The position numbers and the translations under genes were made by a program. A DNA stretch of 64,000 nt. Source: Corythoichthys intestinalis. Its lineage: Eukaryota > Chordata > Actinopteri > Syngnathiformes > Syngnathidae. The DNA is taken from positions 21,828,501 through 21,892,500 of the forward strand of contig NC_080405.1 in the NCBI RefSeq assembly GCF_030265065.1, given 5' to 3'. Below, one piece after another: positions 40,601 to 53,082 of the stretch (position 1 is its first letter; each line of letters begins with the position of its first letter). A model generated the notes under the pieces. The model saw only the letters and a program-made list of their open reading frames with translations, ran no database searches and was not told the DNA's origin.

Positions 40601-42444
40601 AATTCAGTTTTGCTCTCGTTAAGGTGTAAAAAGTTTTGTGCAAGCCACTGCTTCACATCAGATATGCACCCCATCAATTTAGCAAGAGCAGTTTTTTTGT
40701 TAGGTCTCAGGGGCAGATAAAGCTGCAGGTCATCAGCATAAAAATGAAAAGCGATATTATGTTTTTTTATAATTGATCCTAAAGGTAGGAGATAAAGCGC
40801 AAAAAGAACAGGCCCTAAAATAGAGCCTTGCGGTACCCCGCAAGACAGAGAAGTTTGTGAGGAGGAAAATTCCCCAATCATTACCGAGAATGTTCTATGT
40901 TGTAAATAGGATTTAAACCATTTTAAAGCGTTACCACGGATACCTATGAAATGTTCTAAACGAGATACAAGGACTGAATGGTCAACTGTACTTGATTGTA
41001 TGAATGCCCAGGTTTTGAATTCTGCACATCATGCACCACATTACTCCTCTAATTTTGAATTATAATCCTGTTTAGTAATATAAATATAAATACTGCCTCC
41101 ACGAGTTGAGTTTGCCAATTTTAGCATATGCCACAAATGCACAAGAACAGCAGACTACACGACAAAAAATTCTACATTTTTGCGTCAGTTTCTCCAAGTA
41201 CAGTAAATACCGGTAATTGCTTACAAGCAAATGCCATCTAGGGTGATGGCTCGCTCATTCTATGACACCGATCTGCGTCTAAGACCAGATGATTAAACAA
41301 TGGTAAGAAAGTTGATGTAAGAGTATGGCTATCTCTTTATGTTTGGGCTATTTTGATAAACCCCTATCCCAAGCATGTTGTTGTAGTAATGGAATTGTTA
41401 TAAACTGTGAGAAACACGTCTCCTTTCTTTTATGTTTGTGTAAATTTTTATTTTATGTTTAAAAACAAACGGTAGTCACACACTTGATGTATAATTGACT
41501 GTCCGAAAAAAAAAAAAAAACAAGATGAGTAAGTACAGAAATCAGGAAGGAAAAGGAAAAGCATATGTTGCCCTTCTAAATGATGATTCAAATGCAATTA
41601 AAGTATTATTGCTCAATGCAGTTTTAAGATTATTTTGTGTTTCAGGTGGACTAACCAAGGCAGATCGTGAGCTGATTGTGGTGGCCACCAGCATGTATAA
41701 TAAGTGTCTTTACTGTGTGGTTTCCCATAGTGCACTTCACCGCATCTACTCAAAGAACCCCACCCTCTCAGACCAGGTAGCAGCAATAACAAACTTTTTT
41801 TATTTGTCTGTAATAAAAGAAAAATTCACCTAATCTATAAGTGTAGACAAAATGAACTTAATACAACTATAAACCGTTTTTGTCATTTATTTATTCTATT
41901 TGGTGTTTAATATGTTTAGTCAGATCCATTTGCATGTTGTAGTACACCAAAACAATCGTTCATTATTGCATTTATCAACAGTCATTCATTCTCTACTTTG
42001 TCCAAATTGCTTGTCTTGGGACATGTTAAAAGGTTGCATTTTCATGGTTAGTTTACTTGGTAGTCCTTGACATGTTTATTCTAAATTGAGTTTTCTGTTA
42101 GACTTAGTTTACATTAAAATATCCTCATGACTCCCTTCTTACTCCTCCCTCAGGTGGTCGTCAACTATGAGAACGCAGCGCTGCAACCGCGAGAGCGCAC
42201 TATGTTGGACTTTGCAATGGCCATTTGCCGTGCAGACACCATTACAGAAAAGCACTTTAAGTCTTTAGAGGACGTAGGCTTCGACAGCGAGGATGCCTGG
42301 GACATTGCTGCCATTGCAGCCTTATTTGCCATGTCTAATCGGCTCGCCCACCTTACTGACATGCGACCAAACCAGGAGTTTTACAACATGGGCCGCATAC
42401 CGCGGGACAAGAGCAAAGACGAAGCAGGCAAACAGAACAAGTGA
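37623..42444 (+). CDS. AhpD/carboxymuconolactone decarboxylase-type protein, likely mitochondrial, 5 exons
   Basis: Exons 37623-37670, 37747-37917, 37983-38082, 41646-41776, 42154-42444 join in phase with GT-AG borders to 741 bases, 246 aa plus stop. The AhpD fold is all-helical and in bacteria forms a CxxC peroxidase. Here the motif is KCLYCVVSH: Cys127, Cys130 and His134, preceded by GGLTKADRELIVVATSMYN, as in AhpD-like enzymes. A second helical block (LDFAMAICRADTITEKHFK; DIAAIAALFAMSNRLAHLTD) completes the domain. The N-terminus MASIFVRRLFLVSTHL is rich in Arg and hydrophobics and has no acid before about residue 32, as expected of a mitochondrial leader. Substrate unknown; I do not know an established vertebrate name. 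Intron 3 (3.5 kb) holds a MITE, a hAT and a LINE. A candidate AATAAA is at 42889-42894. Confidence 0.9.
38310..38743. mobile_element. MITE with long inverted ends in intron 3 of the CxxC gene
   Basis: Ends ATCCCAGATAGCAGACCGAC and GTCGGTCTGCTATCTGGGAT are complementary over 20 bases. The interior is full of short AACATTG/CAATGTT-type motifs on both strands. Superfamily not decided; no coding capacity. Confidence 0.75.
38908..39459. mobile_element. hAT-type element, complete ends
   Basis: Ends TAGGGCTGCAGCTATG and ...AATCGTTGCAGCACTA, perfect 8-bp target duplication AAAATGTT (38900-38907, 39460-39467). Subterminal GATTAATCGATGG and TCGAGTTAATCGATTAATCG motifs. No coding frame. Confidence 0.88.
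39479..39640. mobile_element. End of a Tc1-type MITE
   Basis: Begins ACAGGCCAAAAGTTTGGACA, the same terminal repeat as the element at 51655-52012, then fades into a T-rich tract next to the LINE tail. Confidence 0.55.
39655..40990 (-). mobile_element. L2-clade LINE, 5'-truncated, long open frame
   Basis: The minus-strand frame runs open from about 40988 (TVDHSVLVSRLEHFIGIRG) to a stop at 39958, over 340 codons. Visible reverse transcriptase blocks: SCGVPQGSILGPVLFALYLL, then the catalytic FHFYADDLQLYLP (YADD), LNESKTEFINFG, and LGVIFDSRLNFEKQI; the C-terminal end is RSFAVAAPRLWNSLPPEIR. The 3' tail follows on the minus strand (AAAGCACTTTGGGG; TATATAAATAAATTTG) and ends at an (ATTG)n tract at 39655-39672. 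The upstream endonuclease is missing. The intact frame suggests a fairly recent insertion into intron 3 of the CxxC gene. Confidence 0.85.
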
Positions 42445-44560
42445 CGAGGAGGACAAGTTGAATTTTGGAGAAGAAACTATGACTCATGAAGCAAAGTTAA
42501 ATGTGAAACCTGCAAAGCTCAATATTTGCATAGAATAATGACAGGATCGTGGATTTGATTATGGTTGTTTGGGACTTCTAACCAATATTCTTGTTTGTTT
42601 TCCCTTGTGTACACTGAAGTTCAGCTGTCTTTGCTTTGATATGATGTGTCATAATATGACATTTTTGGTGTCTGCCTCTGATAAAGGCAGCATTTAAAGT
42701 TTTATAGACAAAGGTGATTGTTTTTATGAACTGTTCTTTCATCAAATTATAGCTATTTTATTGATACTGCATAGCACTGTATTCTACTCGTTTGTCAACA
42801 CTAGGTGGCCCTACAACATTATTTTGTTGGAATATCTCAGGTGTGTCAAACTCAAATTCACAGTGGGCTAAATTAAAAACTGGGACAAAATAAAGAAGGA
42901 CGTGGTGAAGAGTCTTCAAAAGAAAGCAGTATTTATCCATTTCTCATTGTAAAATGTTGAATGAATGAATAAATACAACTTTGTCTTTGCTTTTGTTTTG
43001 CGTGTGATATGTAAATACCCCTGAGACATTTAAATCTGAGATCAAATCAAGGAAAAAGAGGATAGAATGAAGTAATTTAGGCTGTGGGTATGTGAAAAGA
43101 TGCATGACAATTTTACACATTCGTGCAATGTCATTTTGAATCCCAAAATTATTATATTGCAAGGGTAAGATCCTTTATTTAATGCGCTATACATTTTCAC
43201 TCAAAGTAAAGACATTTTATTTCTTGCTATCAGTCTTTATCGTGTGAGCTAGTTGCCAGATCAACTGTTTTTTTTTTTCATTAAAGTGTTCTCTAAAAGG
43301 AACAAACAATGACTTCTTGTCCTGTTAAAAAGTTCTGGGCTACCTTTCAAGAAATATCTTGGATTGAAAGATCAGGAAATTTATAATATTTGCATTTGTG
43401 ATCATATACTGTATGAAACACTTCTGCATCACCAACCGGAAACATTGAAGCTCTTCCACGAGCTCTCGTTTCAGATTAGAGTGGTTCCAGACTGATAATC
43501 CAAATGCACATTCACTCAGATTACTTCATCCCTGGGATTATGGGCCATGTGCCTTCTCATATTTGCTCAGAGAGAACGATTTAGGCGCGAACTATTTTTA
43601 TGTGTCTATGGATGTGTTCTATTTGTGTCTTATTTTGTATGTTTGTTTTTCCCCCAGTGTGTGAGACTGTGACCTGATTTTCAGCGTTTCAGAGCACTTT
43701 GGGAATGACAACATTGATATCTGACAGGGAAGGTTGTTATGCACTGGGATACTGTTTAAGATTTGGCATCATTAAACACTTTCAATACATTCACAGCACA
43801 TTAGTTTGATATAATGATTGAGTGGATGACTCAAAACAATCTCAAGTTTCTTCGTCCTTGAAGACTGGTGAGACCACATTTTGGCAGAGTCCAATGTTTT
43901 CCTCATCTTGCTAATGTGTGCCATGAATTTGAATAACATTTCATGTCCCCCCGCTGCCTTGTTTCTGAAGATACTTGTGTAGTTCCAGCACACATCAGAT
44001 TTCAGCAAACTGATAATGGACTAGTGACGAGTCTATTACTTTGACTAGTCACTAGTCTGTCGCATGTTGGGACTGTAATAACTTGATAGCTCCTCCATGG
44101 TTTTTACACAGGTGGAGTCCTGTGTGCGTCAGTATTGTACTTCATAGTCTCTTTTTTCCTGCGGCTGTCAGTTTCTTACTGCTCTATGTCTCAAATGAAA
44201 TATGTCTCCTTCTGAACAAGAAAATGAAATCTCCGCTCGACTGTACTTGTTGTTTGCTAACAGATCTAACTTTATAACGCATGTGTGATTTTAACACTTT
44301 GAATTGGAAAACTGATGCAAGTACTGCTCAGCTGAGCCAAGGCAGTAGAGAGTACTGGGCAGTGACAAAGTTGCATAAATCCAGCCACCCAGCTCAGTAG
44401 TGTTGACTCATTTAGTGATGCATCACATTACCATTCAAGGTGTCCTGCTATATTGAAAGCAATCATCTTTTGACAGCAATAAACAAGTATTGAGCGAATT
44501 AATCAAATCACTCAATAATTTATTGGGAAGCAGCCCAAAACCTTCAAAGACATAGAAAAT
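42445..44560. other. 3'UTR of the CxxC gene and intergenic DNA; no gene seen
   Basis: No conserved exon. Only T-rich tracts and short chance frames. Confidence 0.4.
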
Positions 44561-44564
44561 TTGT

Positions 44565-45530
<966 letters not shown>

Positions 45531-45539
45531 GGGAATAAC

Positions 45540-47070
45540 CTCCTTCCCTCAGTTAGAGCATTGAATATGGGTTGTGACACTGACAAACACTGGCAAATCA
45601 CTGACAGGGGCCTAGGGCAGTAGTCTTTTCAATTTTCCTCATCAGGGGCTCCATATAATAACGTTTAAAAGATTATTATCATTTTAAATGAGAATTGAGA
45701 ATTGCCTTAATTAGACTCCGAAAGTTACAATGTGAATACATCATTGACTGCAACAGTGAATAGTGGTCTTGGTTGTGATTTTGCTTTGTAGTACTTGTCC
45801 AGGATTTAAAAAGAAACTAACTAAAACATTTACCACTCTAGAGTCTCTTTATTATTTCTACCGTTCACAATGTATACCTTTAAGTGTCCTTGGTGATTAT
45901 GTTCAAAGTGTTGTTACTGAAGAATTTTTAATCAATCCCATTTCCCTCCAAAAAGTGTCTGCTTTATATTTTAAGTTTTTATTATGCATGAAGTTGACAT
46001 CAGCTTCACACTGAGCTCAACGGTCTGACCATTTGTGAACACGCAATCTGCTCTCATGCTCACCCCCACTGTGCACAGTCTGCACAACTGTGTTTATGTC
46101 CACGTTAACTGTGTTTATGTGGTTGAATCTTAAGGCTCCAGCCCCGCCATCTTCGAAACACCCTTCGTTGCTGTCACCTCACACAGTGCCATTTCACAAC
46201 TCATGCTCACAGCAAACAAGTTTAAAAATCAACAACATATGTTGGCATTGTATACTTCGGTCACTTGAAGTTGTAAAAGCATCAGACTAAAGTTACCCTC
46301 AGAGGGTGTTGCAATGTTGATGACATTGTTGGAGACCCATCTGGTATGATACTAGTCCGCTTATGATGGTCTTCTTTCTGTCAAATGATGAAAAATAACA
46401 AGAGTGGGGGAAAAAATATCCCATGAAAACTATGAAATATCTACTCTGTTTCTGAACTGCAGCCGTGATAGACTAGCACAGCACGACATACTGTTTCACT
46501 TTTCTTTTTTTCAACTTCTCCATTTTTTTCACTGCAAATTTATAGTCATGTCACGTGTAATGGGCCAAGAAGTTTCCATTTAATTTTCAGTTTTTGTGTA
46601 ATTACCAAATGATGAAAGCATATGCTTCTCATGACAAATGTGTTCAGCTTCACAGCAATAATGAATTAAAACTGTAGATAATCACAAAGTCCTCACATGT
46701 CTCTGAGTGTGATGATTTGGGCTTGAGTTGGGGCTCTGTTCCTCATTTACATTTTTTTTTACTATTAATGCAATGATTGATGTTTCCAAATAAAACTGTC
46801 TCACTTCCAGCATTTGCATATGTATTGTTATTAGAGCACAAAGCTAATGGTGTGCATTGCCAGTATCTTATGGCCCAACAACTGCCCAAATTATGGTGAA
46901 GGTGAAATCAATAGTTTACATTAAAAATAAAAACATAATCATACATTTGCACATGTTTAGAAGCATTACATGATAAATCTAATGAATATTTTATATGGTA
47001 TACATACATTATTCATTCATACTTACTATACATTATTCCCCCAATTGCTATTAAAGGCTTAGTTTATGCA
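45540..47070. other. No gene seen
   Basis: AT-rich sequence without recognisable coding or repeat structure. Confidence 0.35.
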
Positions 47071-47074
47071 ACGA

Positions 47075-47165
47075 TTCAGGGTGTACCCCACCTACTGCCC
47101 GTAGTAAATTGGAATTGGCTCCAGCTTCCCTTGTGATGATAAGCGGCTTGGAAAATGAATGAATT
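47075..47165 (+). repeat. SINE/L2-tail fragment
   Basis: CAGGGTGTACCCCACCTACT through GGAAAATGAATGAATT, the last 90 bases of the repeat family seen at 10690 and 33697. Confidence 0.7.
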
Positions 47166-47169
47166 AATT

Positions 47170-49080
47170 AATGAATGAGTAAATTGACTGGCACTACTTT
47201 ACATTTGAGTCATAATGACAGGACTATAGTGCTGAAGATGGCATATGATCACGTAATACTGATGCAGAGCCGTCCAAATTCAAAGCTTTATTGCAACGAA
47301 CATTTTGGGGCGTTTGTCTCACCAACCTGAATAAAACTCGGATTAGACTAAAAGAGAGCGCAGTCCTCCTTCAGGACCAGCAACCCAGTATGAAAGAAAT
47401 GTTAATTTATAGAGAAATTAAGACATTCTACAATCACAGTCTACCCCCTGCAGTGTCTGAACAACTTTGAAAGAAGTTATTGGAATTGGTGGAGCATAAT
47501 TTATATAATTTGGGACCCCAGCATTTACTCATATGGTGAGACTTTTGACAAGCAAGAACATGTATCAGGTCAGAGGTTACTGATGTGTATGGCTCACAGT
47601 CTCTGTTAATGTTCATCACAATGTTTTTCCACATAAACATACAAATTTGCCTTTATGATTCATTGAATGGCAAAATGGCAAGATGAGAAATTAGGAAGTT
47701 GTGAGAACAAAGGAGCAAAAGAGGTGTCTCCTGGCACTTTGTCAATGTAGGCTACAGGATGGAAGTCATGGAACACAAAGTTCCAGAGCAGGACTGCACA
47801 ATAAATACATGTGTCCCTTTCTGATATTCCCCATCTGCGTAGAAAAAGAGTGGGACATTAAATGAGGTGGAAAAAACATCCGGACTGAAAACCGCCCCAG
47901 TTTCAATGTTGTATCAGTGTTGGGGGAAGGGTTGACATAGTTAATGGTCAATTATGTGGTACGGGGCAATTTAGGGTGAGGGCAATGACAAAGAATATTG
48001 TAAAATTGTATAAACATGTTTTTTTATTGTGATATGATTAGCTGTATTCACTCCCCATATTATTCAGTTACTGTGAGTAAAGGCATGGGTGAAAGTGGGC
48101 CAGAACGGTCAGGAAAGCAGTTCCGGTATAAGATTCAGGGCCAGAACGCAGTTCAGGTAGTGGTTAAGTGTTATCACAACAAGCATAATGAAGTTCTTGT
48201 GTAGCACTAGTCATCAGTTTCCCCCAATATTTATTATTCCACCGACGGCATGGAGGTTTCCCCAACTGTTGTAGTTATCTGAGTCTGACGATGACGAGTC
48301 ACGTCAATGTGCGAGTGCACGCAGCAAAGCAAAACGCCTGGACTCATTTATCCGTTCACTTGGCTGACATACTGACATGTGATAGTTAGGTCTGATTCAA
48401 ATGTGCATGTTTTCTGGAACAGCAAAAAAAAAAAAAAAAAAAAGTGTTGAATTGATGTGACAAAAAAAGTGCAATGCAACATAAAATGGATCAAATCTTT
48501 AAGAGCAACGAAAGAGTTGAGGAGGCTTATTTATCATGCTTAGTTATATTTGCTCTGATGAGGAGGTTCAGAACATCTCAGCTGTCAATGTGCACTTTGG
48601 ACCAATATTTGTTCATTTATGATAGGCTACTTATTCATTTCCTTATGATTTAAAAAAGTCAATGTTTGTGCGATCTTCAAAATATATTCCATTTCACTCA
48701 GCATAATATAGGTCATTTGTACTTATTTTTCTGAATGTATGTTACGTATATCTTTATTATATATATAAAAAAGTAAATGTTTACATTGACTTTTAATATA
48801 CATCCTATGTTCTTAAGTGGTTACAATTGAGATTTGGCATTTAGTATGTGAGGAAATGAGGGAAAATAAAAATTAGGAGATGGAGGTTTGACTCCCTCCC
48901 CTCAAAAAAAAAAAAAAAAGAAAAGAAAGAAAGAAAGAAAGAAAGAAAGAAAAAAAAAAATAATAAAAAAAATAAAATTCTGCCTCTGTGGCGACCTTCC
49001 CGTCGGGGAGTTCCGGCAAGAAATTCTGGCCACTTTCACCCCTGAGTAAAGGTGACGCCGTAACCCATGGAGTTACACGC
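47170..49080. other. No gene seen; A-rich and (AAAG)n tracts near the end
   Basis: Homopolymer A at 48423-48442 and an (AAAG)n tract at 48904-48960. No exon. Confidence 0.4.
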
Positions 49081-49186
49081 TGCCATCAGCGGTGTTGATT
49101 GGTGTTTGATTCCTGTCCGGTTTCATTTTGGTGGGTTCCTGTTACCCTATGTTCACTTTGTCAGCTTTGTCTTCCTCCCCTAATGT

Positions 49187-50229
49187 CGTACCGCACGCAT
49201 GCTATTTTTAGACCGTGACGTCGCATCGTAAAGCGGAAGTAAAGCCGAAGTGGGACATTACAGACCCGCCCTCGCATAGATACCTATTTTGTGCTACTTT
49301 TTGCCGGTAATCTTTCAAAAACGAACATGCCAATCACACATTGCTTTTTTGGAACTTGTAGAAATGACTCTAGACATTACAAGACATGAAGGATGTTTTC
49401 TTCATACGTTTCCAGAAACCAAAAACTCGGGAGGAAAAAATGTGAAGCCCGAATCAACTTGCGCGGACTTTAACACCAGCTCGGGGAATCCATTAACATT
49501 TCCTACGTAGTAAACATTTTATTGGGTTGGCATGGTCTTTCAGAGGACAAAGAGGTAAGCCATTTTTATATTATTAACTTATTTTTTTAGCGTAATGTTG
49601 TGCTCTGTCAGACAATGAATGCCCTGAAAAGAATTACAATGGTATCTGACTGCCACTGTTACCGTTTCTGTTATTTATACATTTAAAAAAAGACAACTTT
49701 AGTAAGAGGAAAGTGTAAATGAATTATAGAATTAAGATTTGTTATCAATGAAAAAATTAAAAGTGTTCGTTGGCTGTCACTGAGTAGCATTTGCGATCGC
49801 TACACAAAGCTAACTAAATTACCCCCAAGAACGGTCAGAGACGTAGGACAACCAGAGGATATATAAGACAGGGCTGATGGTAAAGGATAGCTTGTTGAAA
49901 CAGGAGAATGTCATTGTCAGTCGCGTCGATAAAAAAGCTAAGGCTATGCTTAGGTCGGCTCGTTTTTTTTTTCGTCTTTTTCAGCCTTCGACACTCAAGC
50001 CATCTCTTTAACTGAAAATTTTTATGTTCTTCCACATCTTTGCCAGTGAATTTGGCACCAGGCACATCATTTTCAGAGAGAATTGATAGGTTTAGCTCTG
50101 TAAACATCTCCTTCGTACATGATTTCCATTCATTTCCTATTCGGGACAAACGGTGGCTTGGCCCTACTTAGCAAGTAGCTAATGTCATGAATATTAATGA
50201 ACGGAAGTGACGTGTTGCTTGCGGTACGC
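49187..50229. mobile_element. Second THAP/SAP-bearing DNA transposon
   Basis: Short inverted ends GTACCGCACGC (about 49188) and GCTTGCGGTAC (about 50217). Just inside, GACGTCGCATCG at the left and a GTGACGT motif at the right. A + strand frame from ATG 49329 begins MPITHCFFGTCRNDSRHYK, a THAP-type opening with C-x4-C, and drifts out of frame. On the minus strand (50149-49835) a frame reads NEWKSCTKEMFTELNLSI, then GKDVEEHKNFQLKRWLECRR, a SAP-like helix segment. Same architecture as the element at 7463-8444. Confidence 0.6.
49835..50149 (-). pseudogene. SAP-like segment of transposon gene
   Basis: The piece FQLKRWLECRRLKKTKKKTS matches the start of a SAP DNA-binding motif (LKRWLxCRxLKxTGKKxxL) preceded by FTGKDVEEHKN, which I know, from memory, from fish transposon proteins of the YqaJ-associated type. 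Part of the element at 49187-50229; not a host gene. Confidence 0.45.
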
Positions 50230-50394
50230 CATTACCTGATTCCCCACACCTGTTCGTCATTAGCCCTACTCCTTGTACTATATGCCTCTTGTTGCTTGTC
50301 CTGTGCCGGTGCGTTTTCTTGTGTTTGAGATCAGTACAAAGCTACCTCACTGCCATAAGCTAAACTTTTGCCTTGAGATGTTTTTATTGGAACT

Positions 50395-51640
50395 TTGAAC
50401 CCATCCAGAACCTTTTGGACTTTCTCATATTTCTGCATAAAATCACCATCAATTGTGATTTGATCTTTGTCAAAATCACACATATGTAAAAACTGTCTGC
50501 TTTAACTAAAACCATCCAAACATTGATAGGTTTTCATATTTTAATGAGGATAGCATGCAAACAATGAAGGAAGGGGGAAAATGAGCGAACCCTGTGCCTA
50601 AGGAGACTTAAAGAGCAAATGAGACCAATTTTTACCAAAATATTTAAGTCAGGTGTGTGCCCGATCACTGACGAGTGGTTTAAAGCTGCCCTACCCACTA
50701 TAAAATACACAACTGGTTAGAATTGTCTTGATGAGAAGCATTGTCTGATGTGCATCAGGCTTGGTCAAAAGAGCTGTCTGAAGACCTGCGATCAAGGATT
50801 GTTGATTTGTATAAAGCTGGGAAAGGACACAAAATCATCTCTAAAAGTCTGGATGTTCATCAATCAACAGTCAGAGAAGTTGCCTACAAATGGAGAGAGT
50901 TTGCACTGTTGCTCCTCTCCCAAGGAGTGGCTGTCTACCAAAGATGACGCCAAGAGTTCAGCGCAAAATACTCAGCGGTAAAAAGAACCCTAGAGTTTCT
51001 GCTAAAGACTTACAGAAATCAGTGGCACAGTCCAATATCTCCGTGTACACATCAACTATATGTAAAACCTATGGCCTACAATGATGTTCATGGGAGGACT
51101 CCATCGAGGAAGCCACTGCTGCCTAAAAAAAAATCATTGTTTCTCGTTTAATGCTCGCAAAAAGGCACTTGGACACTCCACTGAAGTTTTGGCAAAATAT
51201 TTTGTGGACTGATGAAACCAAAGTGGAATTGTTTGGGAGTAACACACAACGTCATCTGTGGAGAAAAAAATGGAACAGCTTACCAACATCAACACCTCCC
51301 CACCGTGAAGCATGGTGGAGGGAGCATCAAGATGTGGGACTATTTTGCTACCTTAGGGCCTGGACAACTTGCAGTCATTATTGGAAGAATGAATCCAAAA
51401 GTTTGCTAATACTAAATGTGATGGCACAGGATTCACTTAGTTATCTTTCCCCCTTCTGTCATTGTTTGCATGCTATCCTCATTAAAATATGAAAACCTAT
51501 AAATGTTTGGGTGGTTTTAGTTAAAGCAGACACTGTTTTTTCATCTGTGTGATTTTGACAAAGATCAGAGCACATTTGATGGTGATTTTATGCAGAAATG
51601 TCAGAAATTCCAAAAGGTTAACATACTTTTCATACAGTTT
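50395..51640 (+). mobile_element. Tc1-like transposon, internally deleted
   Basis: Inverted repeats of about 180 bases: GGTTTTCATATTTTAATGAG at 50528 and CTCATTAAAATATGAAAACC at 51477 are exact complements, as are further blocks outwards (CCTTTTGGA near 50411, TCCAAAAGG near 51611). The transposase in between is recognisable in pieces: [20 protein letters not shown] near 50766-50825 then GHKIISKSLDVHQSTVREV, and WQNILWTDETKVELFG near 51190-51240. The C-terminal part with the third catalytic residue is deleted and frames shift at least twice. Confidence 0.85.
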
Positions 51641-51654
51641 TTTATTTATAAAAC

Positions 51655-52012
51655 AGGCCAAAAGTTTGGACACACCTCTTTCAATGCAACACAATTGAAG
51701 GTGCAAACCCGATTGATAAAGCAATGAATTCCACTAATTAACCCTGAAAAGACATACTTGTGAAGTCGAAAACCGTATTAGGTGACTCCCTCTTGAAGTT
51801 CATTAAGAGAATGGCAAGAGTGCAAAAAAGTAATCAAGCAAATTTGAACATATTGGAATATTATACATGTTTTAGTTATTTCATCTTTTTCTTTTGCTAA
51901 GTAAATATTTCCGCACATGTTCATTCACTGTTTTATTGAGAATTTACAATGTAGTCATGAAAATAAAGAAAACGCACGAATGAGAAGGAGTGTCCAAACT
52001 TTTGGCGTTTAT
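51655..52012. mobile_element. Tc1-type MITE, about 360 bp
   Basis: Ends AGGCCAAAAGTTTGGACACA (51655) and TGTCCAAACTTTTGGCG (51991) are inverted repeats. Interior non-coding. Shares its end with the fragment at 39479. Confidence 0.75.
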
Positions 52013-52014
52013 CC

Positions 52015-53082
52015 CGCTACATTTATTGCCCTTTTGTTCAAATCTTATACAGTCCCCAATTAAACCAATCCTATTAAATAGTTTCAGTAGTGACACTATG
52101 CAGAAGGAAAAATCCCCAATTAGCAAAGTTGCAAATAATGCATTCTCATTCTGTTTAAGATACAAACCAAGTACTGTATACTTACCTTGATAAGAACACA
52201 ACAGCTGATTCAACTTAAAAAATCTCATCTTTTTTGGGAGCTCACATGACAAATATGCATGCACCACATACAGTACTTGTGAAAAAAGTCCACTGTGCCA
52301 AAAGTCACACAAGCCTACATCTTTAATGAGCATTTTATTACAAGCATCTTTAGTTACCGTATATTTTATAAGTTTAGTTACCATATATTTTATAATCAAA
52401 TGGTTCAGGATGTTAAACATTCAATAAACATTAAATAACATTTCAATAACACTTCTGCATCTACAGTATGTTATTGGTCCACTTCAACCATTTAGTACAC
52501 AGCATTTTTGCATGATAAATTAAATGCTCACAAGGGGTTTTAATACAGTCCAAATGTGATCAAAATAAAGAGACTCAGATGTGAAAAGTGATTCCCAGGT
52601 AACAGAAGTATTCCTTTTCAAGGTGAACATCTCTACTTTAATATAACAGCTGGAGGATGTGTACACTTGTGTAGATACATCATTTACAGTCAAGTTTTTT
52701 AATTTATTCTTTTTAGGGTATATTTACTTTTCCCAATTGAGGTGTGTTGGTTTTTGGCGCTTTAATATTGATGGGAAAAGTTTTGAAATTATTAATCTTT
52801 TTTTTTTTTTTTTTTTTTTTTTAATCATCTAAAAACCTGGTATCTGATCATGGTATGTGTTTGTGTGAAATTAGGCCTGAAATTCACAATATGTAAAGAA
52901 TGTGCCTTGATTTAGCAAGTGATCTTAGAAGGACAAGATGTCTGTTCAAAATGTATCAGTGTTTGCACATAGACGTTGCAATAGCTGAGACATAAAATAA
53001 TTATATTTACATAGAAAAAAATATAGTACGCATAATTGTTATCAAGAACAATAAATTATGTTTTTTTTTCTCCTGTGTCCAG
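52015..53082. other. Nicotinic receptor 3' flank or 3'UTR
   Basis: No exon; a T tract lies at 52799-52822 and a minus-strand AATAAA near 52700 could end the receptor transcript. Confidence 0.35.

Noticed and set aside
49080-50340. Possible LTR-type or LINE 5' sequence flanking the THAP/SAP element (CCTGTTCGTCATTAGCCC and neighbouring text)
   Set aside because: Looks like a common fish repeat, but I saw no paired end repeats or coding part to support a family.
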